Program-made: the position numbers and the translations under genes
Source: Vanessa cardui
Taxonomy: Eukaryota; Arthropoda; Insecta; Lepidoptera; Nymphalidae
Direction of reading: 5' to 3'
DNA: 64,000 nt
Assembly: GCF_905220365.1 (NCBI RefSeq)
Contig: NC_061126.1
Coordinates: forward strand, 868,001 to 932,000
In this document: one piece after another, positions 1-10,762 of the stretch
Layout: every line of letters starts with the position of its first letter
Position numbering within the stretch: the stretch's first letter is position 1
Notes under the pieces: generated by a model
Told to the model about the DNA's origin: nothing
Databases searched by the model: none
The model's input: the letters and a program-made list of their open reading frames with translations, nothing else

Positions 1-373
1 CCTGACAATATCTTGGAAAACTTATTTACATAACTAACGTAATAAAATTACTTTATGACTTTCAGTAGTTTGAAATTACTCTTTTAAGGACATTATATTA
101 ATTAGTGTTTAATAATTATTATGAAATCTAGTTAAACTAACCCATCTCTGTGACAAGAATATAATTATGTATATCTTAAGCGGAGATTGCCGGTTTAAGC
201 CCAGTTTTGTTATTTTGAGTTTTTATGTACTTAATTAGTGTTTTATTCATCTCTTGCTCCTTAGTTATTTTTTATGTTATAAGTTAGCAGACGACTGATA
301 GCCACTGGCACTGTATGAAATATTAAACATTCCTTACATCACCAATGCGCCACCATCTTTAGGAACCAAGATA

Positions 374-671
374 TTACTTGGTGGTAGGGCTTTGTGCGAG
401 CCCGTCTGGGTAGGTACCACCCACTCATCAGTTATTCTACCGCCAAATAACAGTAGTCAGTATTGTTGTGTTCCGGTTTGAAGGGTGAGTGAGCCAGTGT
501 AACTTCAGGCACAAGGGACATAACATCTTAGTTCCCAAGGTTAGTGGCGCAGTGACGATGTAAGGAATAGTTAATATTTCTCACAGCGTCATTGTCTATG
601 GGTGATGGTGACCACTTACCATCAGGTGGCCCATTTGCTCGTCCGCCAACCTATACCATAAAAAAAAAAAA
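374..671 (-). repeat. Metulj-like SINE, near full length, minus orientation
   Basis: In reverse this reads from TGGTATAGGTTGGCGGACGA through the conserved GGGCCACCTGATGG block to the ACCACCAAGTAA end. Several other copies in the window share this layout. The poly-A stretch at 660-671 lies at the head side. The short ORF overlapping it is a shadow of the repeat. Family name is by recognition. Confidence 0.8.
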
Positions 672-678
672 ATATATT

Positions 679-832
679 ATGTCCCTTGTGCCTGTAATTT
701 ACTTACAAGTAAATACTGGCTCACTTACCCTTCAAACCGGAACGCAAGAATACTCAATACTGTTGTTTGACGGCAGAATATTGAATGAGTGGTTGGTACC
801 TACTCAGAAGCGCTTGCACAAAGCCCTTCAAC
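679..832 (+). repeat. Partial Metulj-like SINE (3' half)
   Basis: Begins at TATGTCCCTTGTGCCTGTA and continues to the CTTGCACAAAGCCCTTC block, that is, the 3' half of the family in plus orientation, directly abutting the minus-strand copy upstream. The reading frame here is a chance product of the SINE. Confidence 0.75.
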
Positions 833-1384
833 AGAAAACTTACAAATGTAGCAGATATTTGTATCACCTACTTTAATAGGAGCTCATAGCTACGCTTGAA
901 GCATGACTTGTGTGCTTATTTTTTTCTTAACAAAACTGAATTAAAGAGTGTCCGCTGCTGTGAGACCATATCACCAAAATGGTACTCTTTTTCTTCTAAA
1001 GGTTAAAAATATTGTAACTTCAAATTTAGTTCAGATAGATGTTACCCAGAAAGAAATATAATGAATTTTAAAACCGAACCCGTGATTTCTTCTGAAATCG
1101 ATCGCGGAAAACTTTACCCCTTTCTCTTAATATTCATGAAGTACTCCATATTGTGCCATTTCTTATATTTCTTTCCGAGGACGCTTCCGATACCTTTTCG
1201 ATAAAAAAAACTCGCAATACAAATTGACTTGTCATCGTCTTCCTTTATTTTTATACACTTTGGGAACAGGTGTCTTACTACACAAGGAACGAATATATTA
1301 CTATACCAAACTACTAAAAGAATCGTGTGATATCTAATCACATCACTTAATCAACATGTACTTTATTCAAGAAGGCGATATTGA

Positions 1385-1585
1385 TATTGTATATGTAAAA
1401 GTAACTCTGTGTGTCTGTCTATCTGTCGCTCTTTTACGACCAAACCGCTGAACTGAATCTGATGAAATTTTGGTATGAAGCAAACTTGAACGCCAAAAAA
1501 CAAAGGCTACTTTTTTGCCTGACACGTAACAGCCAAAACCCTAATACACGAGAGAAGATGCGGGCGACTACTAGTATTAAATAAA
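1385..1585 (+). mobile_element. Helitron-like non-autonomous repeat
   Basis: Contains AAAGTAACTCTGTGTGTCTG, the ACGACCAAACCGCTGAACTG block, a GATGAAATTTTGGTATGAAG block, and ends GCGGGCGACTACTAGT. The terminal CTAG preceded by a GC-rich segment is the Helitron-type 3' end. Similar copies occur at 27.0, 39.1, 44.5 and 50.8 kb. Confidence 0.6.
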
Positions 1586-1810
1586 AGCTACCATCTGTTC
1601 GCAATGTAAATTCACCCGAAGCGAACCGATAAGAAGTTGCTCTTTTCCAATAAACATATGGATTGTTAATTACAACAATTAAATTATTACTTCCTGCATA
1701 GATTCAATAGAGAGAACACTTGGGCTTAAGCTGACGAGGATTGATCAATTAATATACAATAGCATTATTACCACCTAATAAAATAGATATAGTACAGTGT
1801 ATTTTATTTA

Positions 1811-2040
1811 ACGACCTCCGTAGTCGAGCGTTGTGTACACCGGTTTTCATGGGTAAGCCACTCCGAGGTCCCGGGTTCGATTCTCAGCGAGTCAATGAAG
1901 ATTATCATTAGTTTTCTATGTTGTCTTGGGTCTGGGTTTTTGTGGTACCGTCGTTACATCTGATTTTCCATAACACAAGTGCTTAAGCTACTTACATTAG
2001 GATCAGAGTAATGTATGTGATGTTGTCTCATATTCATAAT
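1811..2040 (+). repeat. tRNA-derived SINE, GACCTCC/GGTCGAG family
   Basis: The head CGACCTCCGTAGTCGAGCG (box A-like) and GGTCCCGGGTTCGATTCTC (box B-like) are the two internal Pol III promoter elements. They are followed by the family tail (TTTTCTATGTTGTCTTGGGT to ATGTGATGTTGTCTCATATT). Two more copies lie at 23.9 and 48.2 kb. Confidence 0.75.
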
Positions 2041-2205
2041 CTATATTTATTTATATTTATTTTACTACATGAAAGAATGCAATGTGTTTACAAAATAGTT
2101 TAAAATATATGTAACAAAGAAAAACACACAATAAAAATCACTATGTTAAATACATCATGGATGATACCAAGTGAGGAAACACTTAATTATGTTGTATTTT
2201 AGTTT

Positions 2206-2645
2206 GAATAGTGAGTGAGCCAGTGTAACTACAAGCACCAAGGTCAAAATCTTAGTTCCCAAGGTTGATGGTTTTTTGGCGATGTAGAGAATGCGAGGCA
2301 TTTGTCAGGGTAGTTATTTTAGCAAGGTCACCAAAAATACTTATCATACTATACATTTTTATGGAATAGGTTGGCGGACGAGCATATAGGCCACCTGATG
2401 GTAAGTGTTCACCATCAGCCATAGACAATGACTGTAAGAAATATTAACTATACCTTATATCGTCGATGCACCACCAACCTTGGGAACTAAGATGCTATGT
2501 CCCTTGTGCCTGTAGTTACACTGGTTTACTCAACCTTCAAACGGGAACAAAACAATACTGCGTACTGTCGTTTAGCGGTAGAATATATGATGAGTGGATG
2601 ATACCTACCCAGGCGGGCTTGCACAAAGCCCTACCACCAAGTAAA
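2206..2645. repeat. Metulj-like SINE pieces (inverted fragment plus near-full copy)
   Basis: 2206-2300 is a minus-orientation fragment (GTGAGTGAGCCAGTGTAAC). 2358-2645 is a plus-orientation near-complete copy ending ACCACCAAGTAAAATT. The 63-residue ORF inside the second copy is repeat sequence, not a gene. Confidence 0.75.
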
Positions 2646-2898
2646 ATTATTAAGTAAAATATTTAAGCTTAATCTATTATACATGCAGAAATCTCACTGT
2701 CTCATCAACAGTGTGCGCGCTTTTTGTTGTTCCGTAATAGGTATTTATCGCTCAAAACTATTAGGATACGTTTTGAAATTAAGTTTAATATTAAAACGGC
2801 TATCCTGAAAGCATACTAAACGTTAGTAATAGAATACTCCATTACTATAAAGATAGGAGCACACTAGATATTTTCAAACGTTGTTCAATCTTTAAAAT

Positions 2899-3123
2899 CA
2901 AAATCAAAATAAACTTTATACAAGTAGGCTTTTACAAGCACTTTTGAATCGTCATGTTACAATTAAGTGAAGCTACCACCACCACTACGACGGTTCGGAA
3001 AGTAGATTCTACCGAGAAGAACCGGCAAGAAACTCAGTAGTTACTCTTTTTCAACATTTAAAAAGTACAAAGTCATGTTAGTTAATACGATTATTTAAAT
3101 TAATATATCCTGCTTGGAAGTCA
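2899..3123 (+). repeat. Dispersed lepidopteran repeat (AAAATCAAAATCAAAATAAA family)
   Basis: Starts with tandem AAATCA units, then AACTTTATACAAGTAGGCTT, the CTACCGAGAAGAACCGGCAA block and an ATATCCTGCTTGGAAGTCA end. Other copies are at 5893 (duplicate), 38620 (minus) and 50165. Confidence 0.75.
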
Positions 3124-4396
3124 AGGTACATAAATGCCAAACCCACAATGTACATGTTTCAACCAACTGAATGACCAATGTCCACGGATACTAAACTCAG
3201 CTCAATGAAAACCTACATAGCCTGCAACACACAAAGCCTTCATTTCAATGCACTGCAGGAAGGATACCTTTCACGTCGAAAAACATTCCGACCAAATAAT
3301 TTTCACTGGAAAAACAATTGTTCAGAACCCTCGCTATCTACTCACTGACTAAATATTGTGATCCAATGTGAATGGTGAGCGAGCTGGTATAATTACAGCT
3401 ACATGAGACTTGGCAAGACTCCACGAACGTCTTGGAAATGTAGAGTGCTTCAAATTAACCGATTGAGGCAATTAGAGTTATAAAATTAAGAGTGAGTGTT
3501 TAATTATTCTTTTATATCGTTTTCACTTATTATTTATCGAGAATTGCTCGAAAACAGAATGTCATAAGTCGCTGAAATGACACGTCGTTTTCGTATTAAC
3601 ATATTATATTACTATATTACGAAAATTCATACAGAATGGTGAATGGTTTTTCGGCCTCTAAGACGTTAAGAACAGCTGATGATATCTACTATAAAATTTT
3701 ATAATCAGCGCATAATTACTCCACATTTAATCGACTAGATATACAAAAGTTATACCTAAAATTATAGTGCTCATATAAAGTGTATCGAAAAAGTACCTAT
3801 CAAGTAGCGGAGCATAGTAGCTCATTTAATGCTCTAAATACGCGTATTCATAACGTAAGACGCATTCGGAATGTTAACAATTAAAAGATCACTCGCACAC
3901 ACACTAAGTATTTTACATTCACATATACAATATCAATAAAACTAGGTATACGTATATTCTATCTATGATATTTTATTATCCCTGTAAAAGTAATCAGTGT
4001 TCGCCTATCTTCACCGTTTAAAGCCGCAGAAACGGCAGAAGTGGGAAACATTTGGCGAAAATGTAATAATGCAGTTGGTGGAATTTCGCGTATGCATTCG
4101 CAATGTGTTCGCGGCAATTGGACACTTATTTCAGAAGATTTATAGCGCATACATACACTCGAATGTAAAGCTTCTATTATTCCTCGTCTGACGTAAAGCG
4201 GGTAACTTTAAAAATCATTATATCTATTACTCAGAATATATAACAAAAATGAAACCGTTATGCGTCTAAAAATATTTACAAGTTTTATGTATAGAAACGC
4301 TTTTCGTGTTCTAGGAAGTTTCACTAAAAAATTATGGAACCACAATTCTGATTTGAAAACTGATACTCAGTCGGTAATATCAGGCACCTAGATTAT
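3124..4396. other. Unassigned flank of element A
   Basis: No gene could be supported. 3980-4150 is less AT-rich than its surroundings and reads open for about 57 codons on the plus strand (including NIWRKCNNAVGG and CVRGNWTLISEDL, ending TAG). It might be an old exon fragment or repeat. It is also present in the second duplicated unit. The rest is AT-rich sequence without recognisable repeats. Confidence 0.4.
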
Positions 4397-4479
4397 TGTT
4401 GTAGTTATGTTTTTATATCTGGCTTGTGATAGAGGAATAAAGTCAGTTGTCAATGACGTGATGTCTTTAATTTACAACA
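4397..4479 (+). repeat. Mag-like 5' LTR, copy in duplication unit 1
   Basis: 83-bp LTR beginning TGTTGTAGTTATG and ending TTACAACA (short inverted ends, TG...CA), preceded by ATTAT and followed by the primer-binding-like TGGTGACAGCGG. It matches 7391-7473 and the 3' LTR at 17003-17085. The Mag element of Bombyx is known for similarly tiny LTRs. Confidence 0.9.
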
Positions 4480-4586
4480 TGGTGACAGCGGTTTAAAAAA
4501 ATATTAATAAATAATATTTAAAACGCGAGAAATGCGCTAAATAATTATTTATTATATAATTATTTGTTTTACAATATACATACAAT

Positions 4587-5180
4587 ATGGAACACGCGCG
4601 ACCGCCATCTGAGTTAAATATGGTCGGAGTCGGCGGACCTGTCGGCCGAGCTGAGGTATGGAAAAAATGGAAGCAGCAATTTTTATTATTTTTGAAAGCT
4701 TCAGGAGTACATGCTGAGTCAATGACTGTTCAAGCTAGTTTATTGATTAATCTAATAGGTTCAGACGGATTTGATATATATCAAACTTTTACATTTGTTC
4801 AAGAACAAGACCGTGATGATGTCAATGTATTGTTAAAAAAGTTTGATAGCCATTTTGGTATTAAATCAAATGTCACATTGATGAGATACAAATTTTTCTC
4901 AAGAAACCAAGAAATAGGTGAATCCATTCATGAGTATGTCACAGCGCTGCGCCTTTTAAGTAAAAATTGTGAATTTTTGACATTAGAAGAAGATTTGATT
5001 AAAGATCGAATTGTATGCGGTATTCATCAAATTACGGTCAGAGATCGTTTACTGAGATGCGAAGAGTTAAATTTAGATAAAGCAATAAAGATTTGTGAGG
5101 CAGAAGAAATATCGAAAGAAAGTGAACTTCAAATGAGTAGCAAGAATGGTGTCGGGAGTACTGCATACGTTGTACATTAA
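4587..5180 (+). pseudogene. Truncated Mag-like gag, duplication unit 1
   Basis: Encodes the first roughly 195 residues of the gag that is also at 7581, identical in sequence. The frame runs into the duplication junction at 5170 and stops after three foreign residues (VVH). It contains the capsid-like region (VWKKWKQQFLLFLKASG, LRLLSKNCEF) but lacks the zinc-knuckle nucleocapsid. No pol follows, so this is an orphan fragment created by the tandem duplication rather than a gene. Confidence 0.9.
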
Positions 5181-8164
5181 TTATGTTGTATTTTAGTTTG
5201 AATAGTGAGTGAGCCAGTGTAACTACAAGCACCAAGGTCAAAATCTTAGTTCCCAAGGTTGATGGTTTTTTGGCGATGTAGAGAATGCGAGGCATTTGTC
5301 AGGGTAGTTATTTTAGCAAGGTCACCAAAAATACTTATCATACTATACATTTTTATGGAATAGGTTGGCGGACGAGCATATAGGCCACCTGATGGTAAGT
5401 GTTCACCATCAGCCATAGACAATGACTGTAAGAAATATTAACTATACCTTATATCGTCGATGCACCACCAACCTTGGGAACTAAGATGCTATGTCCCTTG
5501 TGCCTGTAGTTACACTGGTTTACTCAACCTTCAAACGGGAACAAAACAATACTGCGTACTGTCGTTTAGCGGTAGAATATATGATGAGTGGATGATACCT
5601 ACCCAGGCGGGCTTGCACAAAGCCCTACCACCAAGTAAAATTATTAAGTAAAATATTTAAGCTTAATCTATTATACATGCAGAAATCTCACTGTCTCATC
5701 AACAGTGTGCGCGCTTTTTGTTGTTCCGTAATAGGTATTTATCGCTCAAAACTATTAGGATACGTTTTGAAATTAAGTTTAATATTAAAACGGCTATCCT
5801 GAAAGCATACTAAACGTTAGTAATAGAATACTCCATTACTATAAAGATAGGAGCACACTAGATATTTTCAAACGTTGTTCAATCTTTAAAATCAAAATCA
5901 AAATAAACTTTATACAAGTAGGCTTTTACAAGCACTTTTGAATCGTCATGTTACAATTAAGTGAAGCTACCACCACCACTACGACGGTTCGGAAAGTAGA
6001 TTCTACCGAGAAGAACCGGCAAGAAACTCAGTAGTTACTCTTTTTCAACATTTAAAAAGTACAAAGTCATGTTAGTTAATACGATTATTTAAATTAATAT
6101 ATCCTGCTTGGAAGTCAAGGTACATAAATGCCAAACCCACAATGTACATGTTTCAACCAACTGAATGACCAATGTCCACGGATACTAAACTCAGCTCAAT
6201 GAAAACCTACATAGCCTGCAACACACAAAGCCTTCATTTCAATGCACTGCAGGAAGGATACCTTTCACGTCGAAAAACATTCCGACCAAATAATTTTCAC
6301 TGGAAAAACAATTGTTCAGAACCCTCGCTATCTACTCACTGACTAAATATTGTGATCCAATGTGAATGGTGAGCGAGCTGGTATAATTACAGCTACATGA
6401 GACTTGGCAAGACTCCACGAACGTCTTGGAAATGTAGAGTGCTTCAAATTAACCGATTGAGGCAATTAGAGTTATAAAATTAAGAGTGAGTGTTTAATTA
6501 TTCTTTTATATCGTTTTCACTTATTATTTATCGAGAATTGCTCGAAAACAGAATGTCATAAGTCGCTGAAATGACACGTCGTTTTCGTATTAACATATTA
6601 TATTACTATATTACGAAAATTCATACAGAATGGTGAATGGTTTTTCGGCCTCTAAGACGTTAAGAACAGCTGATGATATCTACTATAAAATTTTATAATC
6701 AGCGCATAATTACTCCACATTTAATCGACTAGATATACAAAAGTTATACCTAAAATTATAGTGCTCATATAAAGTGTATCGAAAAAGTACCTATCAAGTA
6801 GCGGAGCATAGTAGCTCATTTAATGCTCTAAATACGCGTATTCATAACGTAAGACGCATTCGGAATGTTAACAATTAAAAGATCACTCGCACACACACTA
6901 AGTATTTTACATTCACATATACAATATCAATAAAACTAGGTATACGTATATTCTATCTATGATATTTTATTATCCGTGTAAAAGTAATCAGTGTTCGCCT
7001 ATCTTCACCGTTTAAAGCCGCAGAAACGGCAGAAGTGGGAAACATTTGGCGAAAATGTAATAATGCAGTTGGTGGAATTTCGCGTATGCATTCGCAATGT
7101 GTTCGCGGCAATTGGACACTTATTTCAGAAGATTTATAGCGCATACATACACTCGAATGTAAAGCTTCTATTATTCCTCGTCTGACGTAAAGCGGGTAAC
7201 TTTAAAAATCATTATATCTATTACTCAGAATATATAACAAAAATGAAACCGTTATGCGTCTAAAAATATTTACAAGTTTTATGTATAGAAACGCTTTTCG
7301 TGTTCTAGGAAGTTTCACTAAAAAATTATGGAACCACAATTCTGATTTGAAAACTGATACTCAGTCGGTAATATCAGGCACCTAGATTATTGTTGTAGTT
7401 ATGTTTTTATATCTGGCTTGTGATAGAGGAATAAAGTCAGTTGTCAATGACGTGATGTCTTTAATTTACAACATGGTGACAGCGGTTTAAAAAAATATTA
7501 ATAAATAATATTTAAAACGCGAGAAATGCGCTAAATAATTATTTATTATATAATTATTTGTTTTACAATATACATACAATATGGAACACGCGCGACCGCC
7601 ATCTGAGTTAAATATGGTCGGAGTCGGCGGACCTGTCGGCCGAGCTGAGGTATGGAAAAAATGGAAGCAGCAATTTTTATTATTTTTGAAAGCTTCAGGA
7701 GTACATGCTGAGTCAATGACTGTTCAAGCTAGTTTATTGATTAATCTAATAGGTTCAGACGGATTTGATATATATCAAACTTTTACATTTGTTCAAGAAC
7801 AAGACCGTGATGATGTCAATGTATTGTTAAAAAAGTTTGATAGCCATTTTGGTATTAAATCAAATGTCACATTGATGAGATACAAATTTTTCTCAAGAAA
7901 CCAAGAAATAGGTGAATCCATTCATGAGTATGTCACAGCGCTGCGCCTTTTAAGTAAAAATTGTGAATTTTTGACATTAGAAGAAGATTTGATTAAAGAT
8001 CGAATTGTATGCGGTATTCATCAAATTACGGTCAGAGATCGTTTACTGAGATGCGAAGAGTTAAATTTAGATAAAGCAATAAAGATTTGTGAGGCAGAAG
8101 AAATATCGAAAGAAAGTGAACTTCAAATGAGTAGCAAGAATGGTGTCGGGAGTACTGCATACGT
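5177..8164 (+). repeat. Tandem duplication, unit 2 (2,988 bp)
   Basis: Second copy of the 2183-5170 block. Here the sequence continues past the unit end into the rest of gag-pol (CGATGGCGTGAAAG from 8165), so unit 2 is contiguous with the real element and unit 1 is the orphan. SINE pieces lie at 5200-5294 and 5352-5639, and the AAAATCAAAATCA repeat at 5893-6117. Confidence 0.95.
7391..7473 (+). repeat. 5' LTR of element A
   Basis: 83 bp, TGTTGTAG...TTACAACA, followed at once by TGGTGACAGCGG, the likely tRNA primer-binding site. Same as the 3' LTR over its length as far as I could compare. Confidence 0.93.
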
Positions 8165-9830
8165 CGATGGCGTGAAAGTGAGAGGTCGTGGCCAAGATGT
8201 AGTACCAGAATGGAGAGCTCAAGCGCGGATTAGTAAGGCTACAGGCAATTCAATTCAATGACGTAAAAATATTAATGCTGGCAAAAGTCGCTGTTCAAGG
8301 TGTGGTTTTACACAATGTGGTATAAACGGCGATTGTCCGGCTCTACATCTTCGGTGTTTTTCATGCGGTAATCAAGGACATGTTGCGCGAATGTGTAAGT
8401 CGTATCGTATTTCAAATAGATCTGCTCAGAATAAGGTCAATCAAGTATATGAAATTGAAGATGACAATAATGTTAGTAATAGTAATTCTGTTGATAATAA
8501 TTTTTTAATTTCTGTAGTTGAAAATATAAAAAATACTTCAGAGGACTGGAGTCAGGAACTTATCTCTGTAAACGGAAAGGAAAATTTTAAGTTGGATACA
8601 GGTGCTGATTATAACGTAATGTCTTATCGTAGATTTAAAGAGTTAGGTTTTAATGATAATATTATAATTAAAAAACAAATACCTTTAGTGTCATATACAC
8701 GTAACACGATACCGATAAAAGGAATTTGTTTTCTGCCTTGGTCTTATAAAAATGTGACTTATAAATTAAAGTTTGCGATAGCTGACATGGAATGTAATAG
8801 TGTGCTAGGTCAAAAATCATGTGTGGTTCTAGGCTTAGTTAAACGTATACGAGCTATTGAAATATCAAATTATAATGATGTTTTTGAAGGATTGGGATGT
8901 TTACCGGGGAAATATCATATAGTCGTTGATCAATCCGTTTCACCGGTCATATCGGCATCCAGAAAAATTCCTCATGGCTTACAGAATCGATTAAAAGAGG
9001 AGTTAAAAAAAATGATACAGTTAGGTGTTATTAGGAAAGTTGCATATCCTACACAATGGGTTCATCCATTGGTACTTGTAGCAAAGAAAAATAATGGCAT
9101 TCGTGTTTGCTTAGATCCACGTGAGCTGAACAAAGCAGTACAACGTTCTCATTTCCAACTTCCGACTGTATCCGAATTGGCATCCAAGCTGCACGGTGCG
9201 CGATTTTATTCTGTGTTAGATGCTACCGCTGGTTTTTGGACTGTGGCGTTAGATGACGAGAGTGCAGACTTGTGCACATTTAGCACCCCTTTTGGTAGGT
9301 ACCAATTTCTTCGTCTTCCATTTGGTATCAACTGTGTGTCAGAAGTTTTTCATGGTAAGTTAAGACAATTTTTAGAAGATCTAGATGGTGTAGAAAGTTA
9401 TATTGACGATGTAATTGTTTGGGGTGAAACAAAAGAGATTCACGATAAGCGTTTAAAAGCACTATTAGAGAGAGCTAGAGAAATTAATTTAAAGTTTAAT
9501 AAGGATAAATGTAAATTTTGTGTGGAAGAACTTAAATATTTAGGACATATTTTTAATGCCAAGGGTATTAGTCCGGATAGTGATAAAATCAAAGCAATTA
9601 AAGAGATGCAAACACCGAAAGATAGAAAAGATTTAGAAAGATTCTTAGGTGCAGTTAATTATTTATCTAAATTTATTCCTAATCATTCAGAGATAGCTAT
9701 TCCTCTGACAAATCTTTTAAAAAAATAGTGATTTTTTGGCCCAGTATGTCCCGTGATATTGAGGAGTATGTAAGGCGATGTCGTACGTGTCAAGAACATA
9801 CAAACGCACCTTCAAAAGAACCAATGCTAC
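7581..9830 (+). pseudogene. Gag-Pol of element A (gag, protease, RT), broken
   Basis: A single frame runs from ATG 7581 to TAG at 9726-9728, interrupted by one TGA at 8259-8261. Order: capsid-like gag; a cysteine-rich region with CFSCGNQGHVARMC (CX2CX4HX4C zinc knuckle, about 8358-8398); aspartic protease KLDTGADYNVM (about 8590); reverse transcriptase with VCLDPRELNKA, FYSVLDATAGFW and the catalytic YIDD (about 9400). After NLLKK the frame ends, and a shifted frame resumes with FWPSMSRDIEEYVRRCRTC from the integrase zinc-binding domain. The connection domain, RNase H and the integrase start are therefore missing (roughly 1 kb, inferred). Element B then interrupts at 9831. TGA read-through instead of mutation is possible but unsupported. 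Confidence 0.88.
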
Positions 9831-9952
9831 TGTAGTGTAATAAGTAGTATGTAAGTCAGATGGCGTATAAATATTAAGATCGTTGCACTAATTGATCAGT
9901 AATAAATCATCTTCTTCCAAATACACTCGTTTCAATAACATAAGTCCCCTCA
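9831..9952 (+). repeat. 5' LTR of element B
   Basis: TG...CA ends; contains TATAAATATTAAGATCG and the polyadenylation-type AATAAA within AGTAATAAATCATC. The primer-binding site TGGCGACCCTTGCC follows immediately at 9953. Confidence 0.95.
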
Positions 9953-10134
9953 TGGCGACCCTTGCCATATTTGGGACGCGCGACGCGAATTTGATCGCAG
10001 TATAGTGTTGCAGCTCCAAAATCGGACCATGAGTTGAAGAATTGGATATAAATTCAAATTAAAGCAATATGTAGAAATTTAAGTTTATTCTTCGTTACTG
10101 TTTACAAAAAAAAATATATATATAATACGTAACT
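9953..10134 (+). other. Leader of element B with primer-binding site
   Basis: TGGCGACCCTTGCC directly adjoins the LTR, as expected for a tRNA primer-binding site. Which tRNA is used was not established. The remainder is untranslated leader. Confidence 0.7.
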
Positions 10135-10401
10135 ATGTGCCGATCCAGTGTCGAGAAAGAAACAGTATTTCTAAATCAAAATGCCGCAGGCTCGAACCAG
10201 GCACAAGTTGAAGAAATACGAATGCATCTGTCTACAATCAGCATAGTTTTATTGGTTATTTGTGTGCTACTGGGCATTGCAGCACTGTACTTGATTTATA
10301 AAAAGTACAAAAAATGCCATAAAAATTGGATATCGGATGAGATCACGCAAAACAACTTAAGACGATCATTCGACCGCGCAAGAGGCATACCCAACCAGTA
10401 G
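10135..10401 (+). CDS. Small single-pass membrane peptide ORF in leader of element B
   Basis: 88 residues from ATG. Residues about 1-32 are polar. About 33-55 form a strongly hydrophobic segment (STISIVLLVICVLLGIAALY and on), followed at once by the basic stop-transfer KKYKKCHK and a charged tail ending RARGIPNQ. It lies between the LTR and gag and is not in the usual gag-pol plan. It is far too small to be a standard env protein and lacks any visible protease-cleavage motif. I recall small leader ORFs in some insect gypsy elements but cannot name a function. The clean signal (hydrophobic core plus basic flank, intact in a young element) argues that it is translated. Function unknown. Confidence 0.6.
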   Translation: MCRSSVEKETVFLNQNAAGSNQAQVEEIRMHLSTISIVLLVICVLLGIAALYLIYKKYKKCHKNWISDEITQNNLRRSFDRARGIPNQ

Positions 10402-10762
10402 AGAAGTGACGGCATTAGAATTACGAAGAAAGTGCGTGAAAACCAGGTGTTTATATTTAATATTAATAAAAAGTGCGTGAGTATTTTGTAAAGTGATCCA
10501 ATAAAATTTCAGAAATAAACAGTAAACTGTTAAAATGACTATTTATAAACTTTAAGGTGTTTTTTTTTGTTAACGAATTAGTGTAGAATCTATTAAAATA
10601 AATATATCCTATTAATATTATTTAATCGATTAAGTATGTATAATGTAAACAAAGAGTTTCATATTGCAATGTGTCAGGTCGTAGTCCTACCATGGTAACC
10701 ACTCGTAAGTGAATTAATATACTTGGTATGTATTTCTTTTATTAATATGTTGTTATAAGGGA
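10402..10762. other. Non-coding spacer between leader ORF and gag of element B
   Basis: About 360 bp of AT-rich sequence, with a run of T at 10560-10568. No ORF or motif that I can support. Confidence 0.5.

Larger units (their letters stand above)
2183..5170 (+). repeat. Tandem duplication, unit 1 (2,988 bp)
   Basis: This block recurs at 5177-8164 with a constant offset of 2,994 bp, the units being separated only by TGTACA (5171-5176). I noticed a single base difference (CCCTGT at about 3980 against CCGTGT at about 6974). The unit contains SINE pieces, about 1.3 kb of unassigned flank, an 83-bp LTR and the first two thirds of a Mag-like gag. It must postdate insertion of element A, because the LTR and gag are inside it. 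Such high identity means either a very recent event or a false duplication in assembly. Confidence 0.95.

Noticed and set aside
2466..2657. 63-residue ORF (repeated at 5460) as a small gene
   Set aside because: It lies wholly in a Metulj-like SINE; the same reading recurs in broken form in other copies.
4587..5180. Domesticated gag gene
   Set aside because: It is the same as the gag of element A, is cut at the duplication junction and shows no sign of independent selection.
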